56,128 nucleotides of DNA, taken from NCBI RefSeq assembly GCF_003325755.1, contig NZ_QORI02000023.1, positions 1-56,128 on the forward strand. The letters run 5' to 3'. Below, in pieces: positions 1 to 9,802 of this stretch. Source of the DNA: Pseudomonas sp. SST3 (GTDB taxonomy: Bacteria > Pseudomonadota > Gammaproteobacteria > Pseudomonadales > Pseudomonadaceae). Position 1 is the stretch's first letter. Each line of letters opens with the position of its first letter. The notes under the pieces were generated by a model that was not told where the DNA came from, did not search any database, and saw only the letters and a list, made by a program, of their open reading frames with translations. The position numbers were made by a program, and so were the translations under genes.

Positions 1-212
1 GCTTCAGCCGGTCGTTTAGGCGTAGCCCTCAATGGAACGAAAGCCGGCAACGCCGCTGGTGGCTGATCTCGGTAAAGCGGTAGCCACTTGCGAATGACGT
101 TGGCGTTGATGCCATGGCGTATGGCCACGCTGGAAACGCTAGCACCGGATTGCAGGCACTCCTGAACAACCTGGGCCTTGAACGGTTTGGGGTAAGAGCT
201 TCGTTGGCGCAT
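1..212 (-). CDS. tnpA: IS66-family TnpA (OrfA) protein, N-terminal part
   Basis: The minus-strand frame opens with ATG at 212 and runs off the left edge after about 70 codons. It begins MRQRSSYPKPFKAQVVQEC and continues through GINANVIRKWLPLYR. This is the N-terminal helix-turn-helix layout of the small IS66 accessory protein TnpA, a DNA-binding partner that is co-translated with TnpB and the large TnpC transposase. The KPFKAQVV and IRKW motifs are typical. The protein is incomplete only because the window ends. Confidence 0.85.
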   Translation of the reverse strand, partial: MRQRSSYPKPFKAQVVQECLQSGASVSSVAIRHGINANVIRKWLPLYRDQPPAALPAFVPLRATPKRPAE

Positions 213-311
213 GGAAATCCCGGCGATAAGGGCTATCGCGTCCGCTTAAAAAACGCGGACACCATCGCCCTTAATGCTGGAGTTCGGAAGGTGAGTTGGC
301 TGGACGCTTAC
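1..311 (-). mobile_element. IS66-family insertion sequence, one end (rest lies left of the window)
   Basis: Reading leftward on the minus strand, the element starts at 311 with GTAAGCGTCCAGCCAA, which fits the GTAAGCG-type terminal inverted repeat of IS66-family elements. An orfA-like gene begins about 100 bases inside it. The outer flank 312-319 (acggcacc) would be one copy of the expected 8-bp target duplication; the other copy is outside the window. The insertion point lies inside a DUF1206 gene. Family assignment comes from the protein and the terminus read together. Confidence 0.8.
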
Positions 312-871
312 ACGGCACCGACGCCAAAGGGCTGCTGATTCGAGCGGGACTGATCGGCAGCGCCGTTGCCTATACCCTTCTGGCGATGTTCACCCTTGGC
401 CTGCTTGGCAGCTCCATCGGCGAATCCGCTGGTGGTGGAGGTAGCTCTGGCGGTAGCGACTTCCTTACAGGCCTGCTCGGCTGGGAGTATTCGAACTACC
501 TGGTCTATCTGGTCGCTCTCGTTCCGCTTGGCGTGGGTATCGCCCACATCGTCAAAGGCTGGAAAGCCAAATTCGAGAAGTATTTCTACGCCTCCGAAGA
601 TGTCATGCGCTGGGTGCGGCCGATTTCACGCGCAGGCCTGATCGCTCGCGGCGTCGCCTTTCTCGTCGTCGCCGGAATGCTTTTCAGCGGCGGCGCGCGC
701 TACAAACCCACCGATCCGCCCAGCCTGGAAGATGCGCTGAACGCGCTACAGAGCCTGCCCTTTGGAACGTTCTGGCTTTCACTGGTTGGTCTCGGGCTGG
801 TTGCCTTCGCCGTCTACAGCTTCGCCGAAGCGATTTGGCGCCGTATCGATATGCCCGCGGTCATGCATTAG
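312..871 (+). pseudogene. DUF1206 membrane protein, 5'-truncated by the IS66 insertion
   Basis: The frame is open from inside the IS66 end and can be read from a TTG at 296, but its first five codons are IS sequence. Genuine protein begins around HGTDAKGLLIRAG. Four hydrophobic segments follow, near residues 12-37, 60-85, 105-130 and 160-180, separated by a Gly/Ser-rich stretch. This matches DUF1206 proteins, which are built from repeated two-helix units; full-length members have three such repeats, so roughly the first third is missing. The function of the family is unknown. A good terminator follows the stop codon at once. Confidence 0.75.
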
Positions 872-890
872 CCGGCACCCAACAAGACGA

Positions 891-915
891 AGCCCCGGTA
901 TGACCGGGGCTTTTT
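891..915 (+). terminator. Rho-independent terminator after the DUF1206 gene
   Basis: AGCCCCGGT and ACCGGGGCT form a 9-bp stem around a 3-base loop, followed by TTTTT. It starts about 20 bases after the stop codon at 871. Confidence 0.9.
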
Positions 916-1652
916 GATCTATCGGGAACCAATCACTCCCACTCCATCATCAACGGGTCTCTGAACCCCGCGTGGTTGAGGGTGTTCCGCATTAATTGAT
1001 AACGGCCATACCGTCGCATTTACCGTCTTCCATCGCAGCCTTTGCGGGGCGCAGAAGATGGAGCAATTTGCGAGGCGTCGACTCTAGCCACCCCATTATC
1101 AATCAACTCATATACTAGCTTTTTTCCAACGTGGGAACACAGGACTCTCTTGAGGAGCTCACCATTGATGTCCGGGCCCTGCTCGACCGTCAATAATGAC
1201 TGATTAGCATAAGGCGCAACGTCCCGCGTTAGCTCCGTCCTATCTGAGCAATTTAAAAAAAGCCCTGTATCACTACAGGGCCTTTAATGGCTGTATCCAA
1301 CCACGGTTTCACACTTCATCCTTGAAGCAGATGCGAGCTCCGTCGCAACAGCCAACTGGGTTGGCACGTTGCTAGCCGTTGGGAGGGGAGGCCAAGGCTA
1401 GCAATGCGCTCAATTTCAGAGTGCCATTAATGGCATAAGTTCACTAATTAGCCATCTCTTATCGTCACGGTCGCCCAGCATCTATTTGACGGATGCTGGG
1501 GAGATGCTGAATCGCCACACCAACGGTGTCGACGTCGACAGGCTGCTGTCCAGGGATTTAGAGCACGGTTTGGTCGAGCATCCAAACCAAGAAACAGGCG
1601 CACCGTTCGCTGCTTCTGGCCGCATTCTGTGCGGCACAGGCCGAAGCCAGAT
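916..1652. other. Intergenic stretch with no supported gene
   Basis: Nothing here can be called a gene with confidence. On the minus strand a 28-codon frame (1019-933) ends DPLMMEWE. Next to it an open, startless frame of about 75 codons (about 1255-1030) reads like decayed coding sequence. A perfect 9-bp inverted repeat, CCCAGCATC/GATGCTGGG, lies at 1474-1500 but has no T-run. The minus-strand terminator at 1255-1281 probably ends the chemoreceptor transcript. Confidence 0.5.
1255..1281 (-). terminator. Minus-strand Rho-independent terminator, probably of the chemoreceptor transcript
   Basis: On the minus strand GCCCTGTA/TACAGGGC forms an 8-bp stem with a 4-base loop and is followed by seven T residues. 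The plus-strand side lacks a strong T-run. It lies about 370 bases beyond the chemoreceptor stop codon, with no other minus-strand gene between. Confidence 0.7.
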
Positions 1653-3275
1653 TTACACCGTAAACCGCGCCACAATTCCGTTTAGACCGATGGCCAGACG
1701 GGCTAGCTCTTGGCTTGCTGCGTTGGTTTGGGTCGCGCCAGCAGAGGTCTGAGTTGAAAGTTCTCTGATATTGACTAGGTTTCTATCCACCTCTCTAGCA
1801 ACCTGGGCTTGCTCCTCGGAGGCACTAGCGATCACCATGTTGCGTTCGCTAATTTGTCCTATCGCTGAGGTGATTTGAACTAGCGCGTCGCCTGCAGCCT
1901 TGGCTAATTCCAAAGTCACTGCAGTACGGGCCGTACTTTGGCCCATTGCTGCAACCGCCCGACGAGTGCCGGTTGCGATCCCGCTAATCATTTCCTCGAT
2001 TTCTTCTGTTGACTGCTGCGTCCGAAGAGCCAGAGCCCTAACTTCATCCGCAACTACGGCGAAACCCCTACCCGCCTCACCCGCACGAGCAGCTTCAATC
2101 GCAGCGTTCAGCGCTAATAGATTCGTTTGTCCCGCAATTTCTCTGATTACGTCCAAAACTTTGCTTATTTCTTGTGCTTTACTTTCAAAATTGCCGACTT
2201 GCTCTGCAGTCTCGGTTACGTCTGCTGCCAAGAGGGATATCGATTGACTTGTATCGCTTACCTGTTTTTGGCCTTGCTTCGCATATTCATCAGAGGCGCG
2301 GGAGGCATCGGAAGTAGACGCAGCGTTGCTAGCAACCTCGTCTCCGGCAGCAGTCATTTCGTTTACCGCAGTTGCAGCTTGATCTATTTCATCATTTAGC
2401 TGATGCAGACCACGGCTAGTATCTTCGGTTACGGTATTGAGCTCTTCTGCCGCCGAAGCGACTTGGTAAGCAGAACCTGCAATCTCACTTACGGTGCCGC
2501 GTAATGCAGTTTGCATTTCTTTAATCGCGAGTAGCAATCGCGCGGGTTCATCCTTACCTATTACATCAAATTTCTGCGTCAGATTACCGGTCGTGATTGT
2601 CTCCGAAACACTCACAGCAAGGGCTAGCGGGCCCACTATACTGCGAGTCAACATCCATGCCAGAAGCGCGATAAACAATGCGGCAAGAACGGTCGAAGCA
2701 ATAATTGTCACGCGGGATTTTTCGAAGATTTCTGTAGCTTCCTGAACTGACCTTGAAGACTCTAGGTCGTTGTGTTCAATAAGCTTGCCCAACGATTCGC
2801 TGAGTCGGATGGAAAGTGCATCCATCTGGGAACGCATAAGGGCTTTGGCTTCATTATGTTGGCCTTGCTGCTCTAGCGTGAGTATTCGATCAAGCAGCGC
2901 ATAGTATTCGCCTCTTATGGTTTTATAACTTTCGAAGAGCGCTTGGTCATCTGCAGTAGTTATATTATCTTGATAATTTTTTTCCAAGGGTAGAGCTTGG
3001 AGTTTCATTTGCGAGATTGATTGCCTAGCCGCTTGCGCAACAGCTGGGTCATCCTCTAAAAAAACATGTAGCGTATTTACTCGAGTTTTTAGAATATGTT
3101 GATTGATGCTGCCGAGAGCAGTCGTTCCTGGCAGCCATACGGTATCTATCTCTCTGGCCTTGTCTCTTACGCTGGATATCTGCGTTAGAGCGAAAGCACC
3201 TAGTGCGAGAACGATAAAGCCGATCAAGCCAAACGCTATGCTAAATCGAACGCCTACAGAGAGGTCACGAATCAT
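1653..3275 (-). CDS. Methyl-accepting chemotaxis protein
   Basis: A 540-residue transmembrane chemoreceptor that would signal through CheW and CheA to the flagellar motor. Residues about 11-31 form the first membrane helix. A periplasmic helical-bundle domain of about 155 residues follows, then a second helix near 190-210, then a HAMP segment ([12 protein letters not shown]). The long cytoplasmic coiled coil has the signature hairpin tip [20 protein letters not shown] and the downstream [15 protein letters not shown]. No C-terminal CheR-tethering pentapeptide is seen. The ligand cannot be told from sequence. A sigma-28-type promoter lies upstream, consistent with the flagellar regulon. The gene stands alone. 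Confidence 0.95.
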   Translation of the reverse strand: MIRDLSVGVRFSIAFGLIGFIVLALGAFALTQISSVRDKAREIDTVWLPGTTALGSINQHILKTRVNTLHVFLEDDPAVAQAARQSISQMKLQALPLEKNYQDNITTADDQALFESYKTIRGEYYALLDRILTLEQQGQHNEAKALMRSQMDALSIRLSESLGKLIEHNDLESSRSVQEATEIFEKSRVTIIASTVLAALFIALLAWMLTRSIVGPLALAVSVSETITTGNLTQKFDVIGKDEPARLLLAIKEMQTALRGTVSEIAGSAYQVASAAEELNTVTEDTSRGLHQLNDEIDQAATAVNEMTAAGDEVASNAASTSDASRASDEYAKQGQKQVSDTSQSISLLAADVTETAEQVGNFESKAQEISKVLDVIREIAGQTNLLALNAAIEAARAGEAGRGFAVVADEVRALALRTQQSTEEIEEMISGIATGTRRAVAAMGQSTARTAVTLELAKAAGDALVQITSAIGQISERNMVIASASEEQAQVAREVDRNLVNIRELSTQTSAGATQTNAASQELARLAIGLNGIVARFTV

Positions 3276-3358
3276 TAGGACTCCGGATGCTGGGGATTGC
3301 GATGCTGCTGGGGTTCCTGGATAAGGAAGTTCCCTAGGTCGGTTAGTCAGCTATACCC

Positions 3359-3385
3359 TTATCGGCAGATTTTTCCAATACTTGA
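3359..3385 (-). promoter_or_regulatory. FliA (sigma-28) promoter of the chemoreceptor gene
   Basis: On the minus strand TCAAG is followed after 14 bases by GCCGATAA, matching the flagellar sigma-28 consensus (TAAAG/TCAAG, then GCCGATAA). The -10 element lies about 85 bases upstream of the chemoreceptor ATG at 3275. Position, orientation and gene type all agree. Confidence 0.8.
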
Positions 3386-3663
3386 GACAAGGCTCGGCTT
3401 AAATATATAAAGCCGGAAGCATCTGAAGTAGCCGCTTTGGAATGGCTTTCTGCGGAGCACACGCCGCATAGCTGTCTTCCCATCAATCGGACAGAAACCG
3501 GGCGAATCCCAAGCTTTACTGCCGTTTAGCTTCCCGTCGTATCCAAGACGTTTAGGCCGTTTTGACAAAATTTTCATTAATGAGTGGCTAACCTCTCGGG
3601 CAAGTTTTTCGGTAGTCCGTCGCGCATAATTTATTGCAGGCAAGCTTTCAGGAGTAAGTGCAA

Positions 3664-4095
3664 GTGAAATTAGCGGATCTCTATACCTTTAGCTTTCGCC
3701 GCTGCAGGCTAGGCACAGCACTGCCAGTAGCTCGGATACCCAGCCTTATCCTCCTTGCTGGCTTGTTTGGCACAGTATCGCTGGCAGGATGCCAAAGCAC
3801 TCACGAGCAACTGCTCACCGAGGGTTATCCCGTGGAGTTTGCTGACGGTTTTGAGGCCGGTTGCAGCAGTGGGCGACAAGCCGCAGGTGCGCTAGATAAA
3901 TTTCGAAAAGATGTTCCTCGCTATCTCGCACAACCCCTTTACGCGGAAGGCTGGAACGACGGCTTTCGTCAATGCGAGGCCACGGCGGATCGCTCCGCTG
4001 AGGGCCAGGCGTGGGACCGAAACTGGCGCGACCGCGACCGGGAATGGCGGCATCATGTCGACCAAGCCAAGGGGCAGGCATTGCGACGCAAGTGA
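3664..4095 (+). CDS. Small lipoprotein of unknown function
   Basis: A protein of about 143 residues with a long basic N-terminus, a hydrophobic stretch and a lipobox ending LAGC, so it is predicted to be lipidated. The mature part contains two similar short motifs, FADGFEAGCSSGR and YAEGWNDGFRQCE, suggesting a small internal repeat with paired Cys. The C-terminus is rich in Arg, Trp and Asp. GTG 3664 is preferred over GTG 3658 because AGGAG at 3650 is nine bases from 3664 but only three from 3658. I do not recognise a named family. It converges with the PAP2 gene. Confidence 0.65.
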   Translation: MKLADLYTFSFRRCRLGTALPVARIPSLILLAGLFGTVSLAGCQSTHEQLLTEGYPVEFADGFEAGCSSGRQAAGALDKFRKDVPRYLAQPLYAEGWNDGFRQCEATADRSAEGQAWDRNWRDRDREWRHHVDQAKGQALRRK

Positions 4096-4197
4096 GTCGC
4101 TTAACGAACGGTGCCGCAGCTTTAGCATCTTTCAGGCTGCGATTCTTTCTGCTTGTTTTTGCCCGACCTGAAGGCTGGAAGCGGGACTCTTCGAAGG

Positions 4198-4954
4198 TCA
4201 TATGGACGGAGCCTGCACCTCGACGCGGGAATTATGACTAGCCACTCCGGCAGTCTCTGCAACCGTTCGATACAGAACTAGCCGATAGGTCGAAAGGCAG
4301 ATCACCCAGTCGAACAACAGTGTCCAGACATTATGGGAAAGAAAGTGGGCGCCCTGCATCATGCGCCCAGCTGAGAACACTGCACCCAAACCCAGAGCTA
4401 GCCCAAGTGCCCACTGCCGCCGCGCGCGGTCGGCGGTCGCGTAGAAAAAAATAAAGAGCAATCAGCGAAAACCCGGCAGACGCGTGCCCGCCCGGCCAGC
4501 AACGTCCGGGTTTGAGGGTCGGGGCACGCTCGCTCAGTAACGGTGTGTAGGTTTCCAAGCCCCCAAAATCGCTTAGGCTCCATGGGCAATGAACCGCCGT
4601 AAGCGCCTTTAATGGCGTAACAATGCTGGTCGATAAGGTTAGCGCCAGTACCAGATAGCCCAGCGGTCGGCGCCAGGCTTTCAACCTTGTCGGCAGCAAG
4701 CTCAGCAAAAAACCCAGAATAGCCAGAACGCCGACGGCGATGACCGCTTGCTTGGCGCGGTCGTGCAGTACATCTTCAAGAAACCAGCTGTGCCGGCCGA
4801 TGAATCCGTTTTCCGGGTCGTAGAAAATAGTGGCGATCGCAAAATCGATTCCGGTCGGCTCGCTTATCAGCAAGAGGATCATCAACAGGAGCGGGATACC
4901 CAGGCCCAAATAGAAGTTGAAGGGCCTGGAGCCTTTCGAGGTGAGGCAGGACAT
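4198..4954 (-). pseudogene. PAP2-family phosphatase, frameshifted at a T7 run
   Basis: The first frame (4954-4331) carries four to five membrane helices and the PAP2 motifs KxxxxxxRP-like and PGGHASAGF, but then runs into unrelated sequence. The correct C-terminus (WALGLALGLG, GRMMQGAHFLSHNVW, with the catalytic His) is in another frame. Removing one T from the seven-T run (4445-4451 on the plus strand) fuses the halves into one normal PAP2 protein of about 250 residues. PAP2 enzymes remove phosphate from lipid phosphates such as phosphatidate, phosphatidylglycerol phosphate or undecaprenyl pyrophosphate. AGGAG precedes the ATG. It follows the sulfatase gene in the same direction. Confidence 0.85.
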
Positions 4955-4972
4955 AGTGACACTCCTAGCAGT

Positions 4973-4990
4973 GCCCCCGACAGCGGGGGC
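4973..4990 (-). other. GC hairpin between the sulfatase and PAP2 genes
   Basis: GCCCCCG/CGGGGGC is a perfect 7-bp stem with a 4-base loop, lying between the sulfatase stop (5007) and the PAP2 start (4954). It has no T-run, so it is more likely an mRNA-processing or stability element within a two-gene transcript than a terminator. Confidence 0.45.
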
Positions 4991-5006
4991 AAGAGGGGGC
5001 GATAAC

Positions 5007-6966
5007 TTAGCGCTGGCTGAGCTGGGTCTGGTTCGAACGATCGGGTTGCCAGCTCAGCAAGCCTCGCGTAAAGGCGTAACTTGCACCCTGATAGAAGGCA
5101 ATGTCTCGCTGGACCAACGGGTCGTTGATTTGGGCGTCCGATTCGTGGCTCAGCCGCAACGCATCGTTATGACGGCGCACCGCCCCCCGAGGGCTCAAGA
5201 TGGCCAGATCCTCACCATCGAACAGCCCTAGGTGCTGATAGTTACCAATCAGAGCCCGTCCAGGGGCAGCGTCCGCGCGCAGTACGTTGCGGCCGTAGAA
5301 TGTCGAGGTGTAATCCATGTTGAGGAGGCCGAGCAGGGTTGGTGCCAAGTCGATCTGGCTGGTCAGCCCGGAAACCTCCTGCGGCTCGATGACCTTCGGC
5401 GCGTAAACGAAAAGCGGAATATGGTAGTTGGCCACCGGCAGATCTTCGGTTCCGGCACTGCCAGCCGTGTGGTCGGCTACGAAGATGAAGATGGTTCGAT
5501 CGAACCAAGGTTTTTGCCGCGCCTGCTCCAGGAACTGCCCTATGGCATAGTCTGTGTATTTCACCGCACCGGCACGACCATCTCCAGATGGAATGTCGAT
5601 TCGCCCTTCGGGGTAGGTGTAAGGGCGATGGTTGGACGTCGTCATAAGCTGCAGAAAAAATGGCTTTCCGGTCGCGTGATCTGCATCTGCCTGTTTTATC
5701 GCCTGAGCGTAAAGATCCTCGTCGGCGATGCCCCAGGCATTCTTAAAGTGAATCTCCGACTCTGAAACGCTGCTTTGGTCGACGATGCGATAGCCGTTAC
5801 CGCCGAAGAAGGCGTTCATGTTATCGAAGTAACCGCGCCCGCCATACATAAAGACGCTGTCGTAGCCCTGCTCCTTGAACTGCTGCCCCAGGCTGGCGAA
5901 CCCGCTCTCGCGTCCGATCCGCTTGACGATAGAGCGGCCCGGAGTCGGCGGGATCGCCAATGTGATCGCCTCCAGTCCGCGATCAGTACGTGTGCCTGTG
6001 GCATAGAAATTATTAAAAAAACAGACTCTGTTGCCGGAGCTTGTCCATATTCGGCGTAAGCCCACGACCGTCACCAAAGCTTCCCAAGTATTTAGCGCTA
6101 AGGCTTTCGATGGTTACAAGAATCACATTGAGTTTTAGCGGCTCGCCGGGGTTGTCAATCATCCGGCGGATGTCCAGCGGATCGGTGCCTAGAAAGTGGG
6201 CGTTAGGCTCACTGACCTCCTGTCGAAGCTGAGCGGCCACCTCCTGCTTGGGCAGCGTCGCGTAGAACTGCGGGTATTCCAGCTCGTTGTTGCGAAACGC
6301 CGCGAAGAACTGAAACGGACCGTTGCTCGCCAATTCCCGTTGATAGGCGTTACCGCCGGTACCGCGGGGAAAGTCCTGACCCACGACGAAAGTAGTGGCA
6401 ACGGCAGCGAATAATAATGCGGTCAGCGTCGTCCAGGTATCACGCCACCGTAACAGTGGGGCCTGCAACGCGGCATCGGTGACCTTGCGCAGTAACACCG
6501 TACCTATGACGGCTATCAGGGCAAGGAATGCCAGCAGAGGATAAATGGGATAGGACTCAAGGATGTTACTGATCACCTCGTCGGAGTAAACCAGGTAATC
6601 GACCGAAATAAAGTTGAAACGCACGCCAAACTCGTCCCAGAACAGCCACTCGGCCACGGCTGTGAACAACATAGCGAACAGGCTGATTGCTAGCAGCATA
6701 TGCATAAGCCCGTTGTGCCATGGTTTTTCCCAAAGCCGGCGCGGGCAAAGGACTAAATAGAGTGTCAGTGGCAATGCCGCGTAGAGCAAAAACGCTACGT
6801 CATACATCACGCCGATGCCATAGACACCGAACAGTTGAGCGACACTGACGTTTGCATCGCCCAAGTGGCCGATCAATAGCGCGCTGCGGGTCAAAAAAAA
6901 CACCGCCAGCCATGTTGTCAAAATCAATGAGAGATAGCGAAGCTGAGCATATCGGAGGGGTGGCAT
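5007..6966 (-). pseudogene. LtaS-like sulfatase-fold phosphotransferase, frameshifted at a T7 run
   Basis: The frame starting at 6966 has about five N-terminal membrane helices and the start of a sulfatase domain (TIESLSAKYLGSFG), then stops after QQSLFF. The remainder (NNFYATGTRTDRGLEAI, then metal-ligand motifs such as FVADHTAG) continues in the next frame to 5007. Deleting one T from the T7 run (6015-6021) restores a protein of about 650 residues. The family moves phosphoglycerol or phosphoethanolamine from phospholipids onto envelope glycans or lipid A; the Thr of GTRTDRG is the expected nucleophile. AAGGAT precedes the start, and a ColR-type box lies about 70 bases upstream. Confidence 0.85.
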
Positions 6967-7035
6967 CGTATGATCCTTGGTGGATGAACGTGCCGCACTT
7001 TGCCCTTCGGCCCGTGAGCCCTTCGTAAAAACGCT

Positions 7036-7051
7036 GTGAAAAAAACGTCAA
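7036..7051 (-). promoter_or_regulatory. ColR-type response-regulator box upstream of the sulfatase/PAP2 pair
   Basis: The minus strand reads TTGACGTTTTTTTCAC. This fits the binding consensus I recall for Pseudomonas putida ColR, YYNASNNYTTTTTCAC, at every position. It points toward the minus-strand sulfatase and sits in the 105-bp divergent gap between the sulfatase and the response-regulator gene. Confidence 0.65.
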
Positions 7052-7071
7052 CTTCGCTGTGAGCCGTACCT

Positions 7072-7756
7072 ATGCGCATCCTCGTAATCGAAGACAATCG
7101 TGACATCCTCGCCAACGTACTCGACTACCTGCAGCTCAAGGGTTTTACCGTCGATTGTGCCGGGGACGGGCTAAGTGGGCTACATCTGGCCGCCACCGAG
7201 CAGTACGACCTTATCGTGCTGGACATCATGCTGCCGGGCATCGATGGCTATCAGGTCTGCCAGCGTCTTCGAGAAGACGCTGGGCGGGAGACACCGATCA
7301 TTATGCTTACCGCGCGCGACGCCTTGAATGACCGCTTGCAGGGGCTCAACGCTGGCGCTGACGATTATCTGATCAAGCCCTTCGCACTATCAGAACTGGT
7401 GGCAAGAATCGAGGCCATCCTTCGACGCAGCCAGGGCAGCCGGAAACGGATGCTTCAAGTCAGCGACCTGACCCTCGACCTTGATACGTTGCATGCGGTC
7501 CGTGCTGGGCGGACCCTTAAGCTCAATCCGGTCGGTTTAAAATTACTTCAAATTCTTATGCGCAGGAGCCCTGCGGTGGTCCGCCGGGACGCGCTTGAGG
7601 AAGCGCTGTGGGGTGAGAACCCCCCCCGACAGCGATAGCCTGCGCAGCCACATTCATCAGCTCCGCCAAGTCATCGACAAGCCCTTCGACAAGCCGTTGT
7701 TGCACACGATTCATAGCGTCGGCTATCGCCTTTCGGAGCAACCAGATGCCGTCTAA
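7072..7756 (+). pseudogene. colR: ColR-like OmpR-family response regulator, frameshifted at a C8 run
   Basis: The receiver domain is complete: acidic pocket E7-D8, phospho-acceptor D51 in LIVLDIMLPG, Thr in IIMLTARD, Lys in YLIKPF. The winged-helix output domain is cut short after ALWGEN. Removing one C from the eight-C run at 7620-7627 restores the normal ending, with RSHIHQLRQVIDKP and the HTIHSVGYRL wing, stopping at 7756. As read, the protein would lack the last DNA-binding elements. The repaired gene overlaps the kinase start at 7746. Gene order, boxes and downstream partners suggest ColR. Confidence 0.8.
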
Positions 7757-9021
7757 ACAACCTTTCGCCCGCCGCATCGCCATCGCCTTCACCCTGATGA
7801 CCCTGATTGTGAGCGGACTCTTCTCCCTCGGCATCGTCGGCATCGTGCACTCCGTCGAGGAGCATCTCGTTTCTGAAGAGCTCGACCGTGAGTTGAACAT
7901 CGTCTTGCAGGAAATCCGGCAGGGGCTGCGTCCACGCCTTGATTCGAGCACACGTTTTTTTGCCACAAGCACGATCGAATTCGCGATTCCCCCGCAATTT
8001 TCGCGAACCCGGCCCGGCTTCAGCGAGGTAGTAAACGGCGACGAGGCGTTCTATGTATACACCCGAGAGGTTGGCAACGAACGCTATCTATTGGTACAAG
8101 AGCAGCATGAGTTCGAAGCCCGTGAGCAAGTGTTATTCGACGTGGTGTTGGCTGGCTTCTTGCTAAGTGTCGCAGGTGCGTGGCTGCTTGGCCGTATAGT
8201 TGCAAAGAAAGTCATGGCGCCAGTGACCAGGCTGGCTCAGCAGGTACAGCATCGCGACCAGCTTCACCCGATCGCCCCCCTCCTGGCGCCGGACTATGCC
8301 GACGACGAGATCGGACACCTAGCCTCCGCTTTCGATAGCACACTTGTACAGCTGAGGCGCTCGCTGGAACGCGAGCGCCTGTTTACCAGCGATGTCAGCC
8401 ACGAATTGCGCACTCCGTTGATGATCGTCAGCTCTTCGTGTGAATTGCTGGAGGCATCCCCGCTGGGCACGCGGGAAAGTGAACAGGTAGCGCGCATCGG
8501 CGCGCGGCCGCGATGAAATGAACGATTTGGTGCAAACGTTCCTTACGCTTGCCCGAAGCAAACCTGAAGAAGCCTCGCTGGCTGGAGAAGCCACCCTGGA
8601 GAGCGTTGCAGAGGAACAAGGCAAACGCTGGGGCGGGGCGATACAAGACAAGGGTCTTCGGTTTGAATTGCTGATAGAAGATGTTGACGCCACGCCTTAC
8701 AACCACACCTTCCTGCGTACGGTAATGTCTAATCTTTTGCGAAACGCACTGCATTACACCGACGAGGGTTGGGTACGTTTGATCATCGAAAAGGGTGGAT
8801 TCCGGATTGAAGATAGCGGCCCAGGTATACCCTTTGACCAGCACGAGCGGATTTTTGACCCGTTCGTGCGGGGCGACCGCGCCCGTGGCGAGGGCTTGGG
8901 CCTGGGGCTTTCACTGGTCAAACGAATTTGTGCACACCAAGGCTGGACCATCAGGGTCAGCGATCTGCCGCCCCGAGGCAGCAGCTTCCGAGTCGTGCTG
9001 GCCCAAGGTCAACAATCGTAA
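7746..9021 (+). pseudogene. colS: ColS-like sensor histidine kinase, frameshifted between the H-box and ATPase domains
   Basis: Two membrane helices (about residues 12-34 and 130-152) flank a short periplasmic loop that contains E-Q-H-E, an ExxE motif of the kind implicated in metal sensing by ColS. HAMP follows, then the H-box FTSDVSHELRTPL. The frame stops at 8516. The rest, MNDLVQTFLTLAR, the N-box NLLRNALHYT, DSGPGIP and GLGLGLSLVKR, continues in another frame to 9021. One surplus base in the GC-rich 8496-8512 stretch explains this. As read, the kinase lacks its ATP-binding domain unless an independent start at 8518 supplies it separately. Confidence 0.8.
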
Positions 9022-9024
9022 GCG

Positions 9025-9040
9025 TTGACATTTTTTTCAC
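9025..9040 (+). promoter_or_regulatory. ColR-type response-regulator box upstream of the methyltransferase operon
   Basis: TTGACATTTTTTTCAC fits the recalled P. putida ColR consensus at every position. It differs by one base from the box at 7036-7051. It lies in the 90-bp gap before the WarA-like methyltransferase, the position where ColR acts on its downstream operon in Pseudomonas. Confidence 0.65.
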
Positions 9041-9110
9041 GTGGTTTTGACGGCCGCTTGATTCAGGCCTCTTTAGATTATCGGGCGTACTCCTTTGTGG
9101 AAGGCCCGAC

Positions 9111-9800
9111 ATGTCCAAACCCCCTCCGATCGAACTTGAGTTTTCGCGCAAATATGATCAAGAACATGCGGTGCAATACCTGCACAAGCATCATGATGGT
9201 CTGGCTCGGCGGCTCTCCCATTGGCGTGATGAACAGCTAGCCCGGCGGGCGCTCAAGCAGGCCGATGAGCCCAATCTGGTGCTCGACCTGCCATGCGGTG
9301 CGGGTCGCTTCTGGCCCCTGCTGGCGGAGCGGCCCAACCGTGTGATTCTGGCGGCCGACAACTCGGCACATATGCTGGCCACTGCACAGGCATCGCAACC
9401 CGCTGAAGTCGTCTCGCGGGTCGAGGCGTTTCAAACCTCGGCCTTCGAGATCACCCTGGGTCCTAATGCGGTCGATTGCATCTTCTGCATCCGCCTGCTT
9501 CATCACATCGCTGATGCAGAGCACCGCCTGGCCATACTCCGCGAATTTCGTCGGGTAACGCGCGACACCGTCATTATCTCGCTCTGGGTGGACGGCAATT
9601 ACAAGGCTTGGAAACGCAAACGTCTGGAAGCCAAGCGCGCCAGCCAGGGCCGAGCGTCGGAAAACCAGAACCGCTTCGTAGTAAAGCGCCAGGTGATCGA
9701 AGCGGAATTCCGCCAAACCGGCTTCCAGATTATCGGCCACCAGGACTTTCTGCCGGGCTACGCCATGTGGCGCGTTTATACGCTGCGCAAGGTGGCCTGA
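9111..9800 (+). CDS. warA: WarA-like class I SAM-dependent methyltransferase
   Basis: A 229-residue cytoplasmic methyltransferase. The SAM-binding motif I is LVLDLPCGAGRFWPLL near residues 60-75, motif II ILAADNSAHML, and the post-motif CIFCIRLLHHI is well formed. GGAAGG precedes the ATG. In Pseudomonas the gene directly after colRS encodes WarA, a methyltransferase linked to lipopolysaccharide assembly, followed by a WarB/InaA-type kinase; the same order is seen here. The actual substrate is not known from sequence. It stops two bases before the next gene starts, so the two are co-transcribed. Confidence 0.8.
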   Translation: MSKPPPIELEFSRKYDQEHAVQYLHKHHDGLARRLSHWRDEQLARRALKQADEPNLVLDLPCGAGRFWPLLAERPNRVILAADNSAHMLATAQASQPAEVVSRVEAFQTSAFEITLGPNAVDCIFCIRLLHHIADAEHRLAILREFRRVTRDTVIISLWVDGNYKAWKRKRLEAKRASQGRASENQNRFVVKRQVIEAEFRQTGFQIIGHQDFLPGYAMWRVYTLRKVA

Positions 9801-9802
9801 CC

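Noticed and set aside
933..1019. 28-codon minus-strand frame ending DPLMMEWE
   Set aside because: Protein-like ending, but no ribosome site, no second copy and no recognised family; possibly a gene fragment.
1474..1500. 9-bp inverted repeat as the chemoreceptor terminator
   Set aside because: No T-run on either side; the hairpin at 1255-1281 is a better terminator.
3359..3643. 94-codon minus-strand frame upstream of the chemoreceptor
   Set aside because: Its 3' end coincides with the sigma-28 promoter, composition is not protein-like and no ribosome site was seen.
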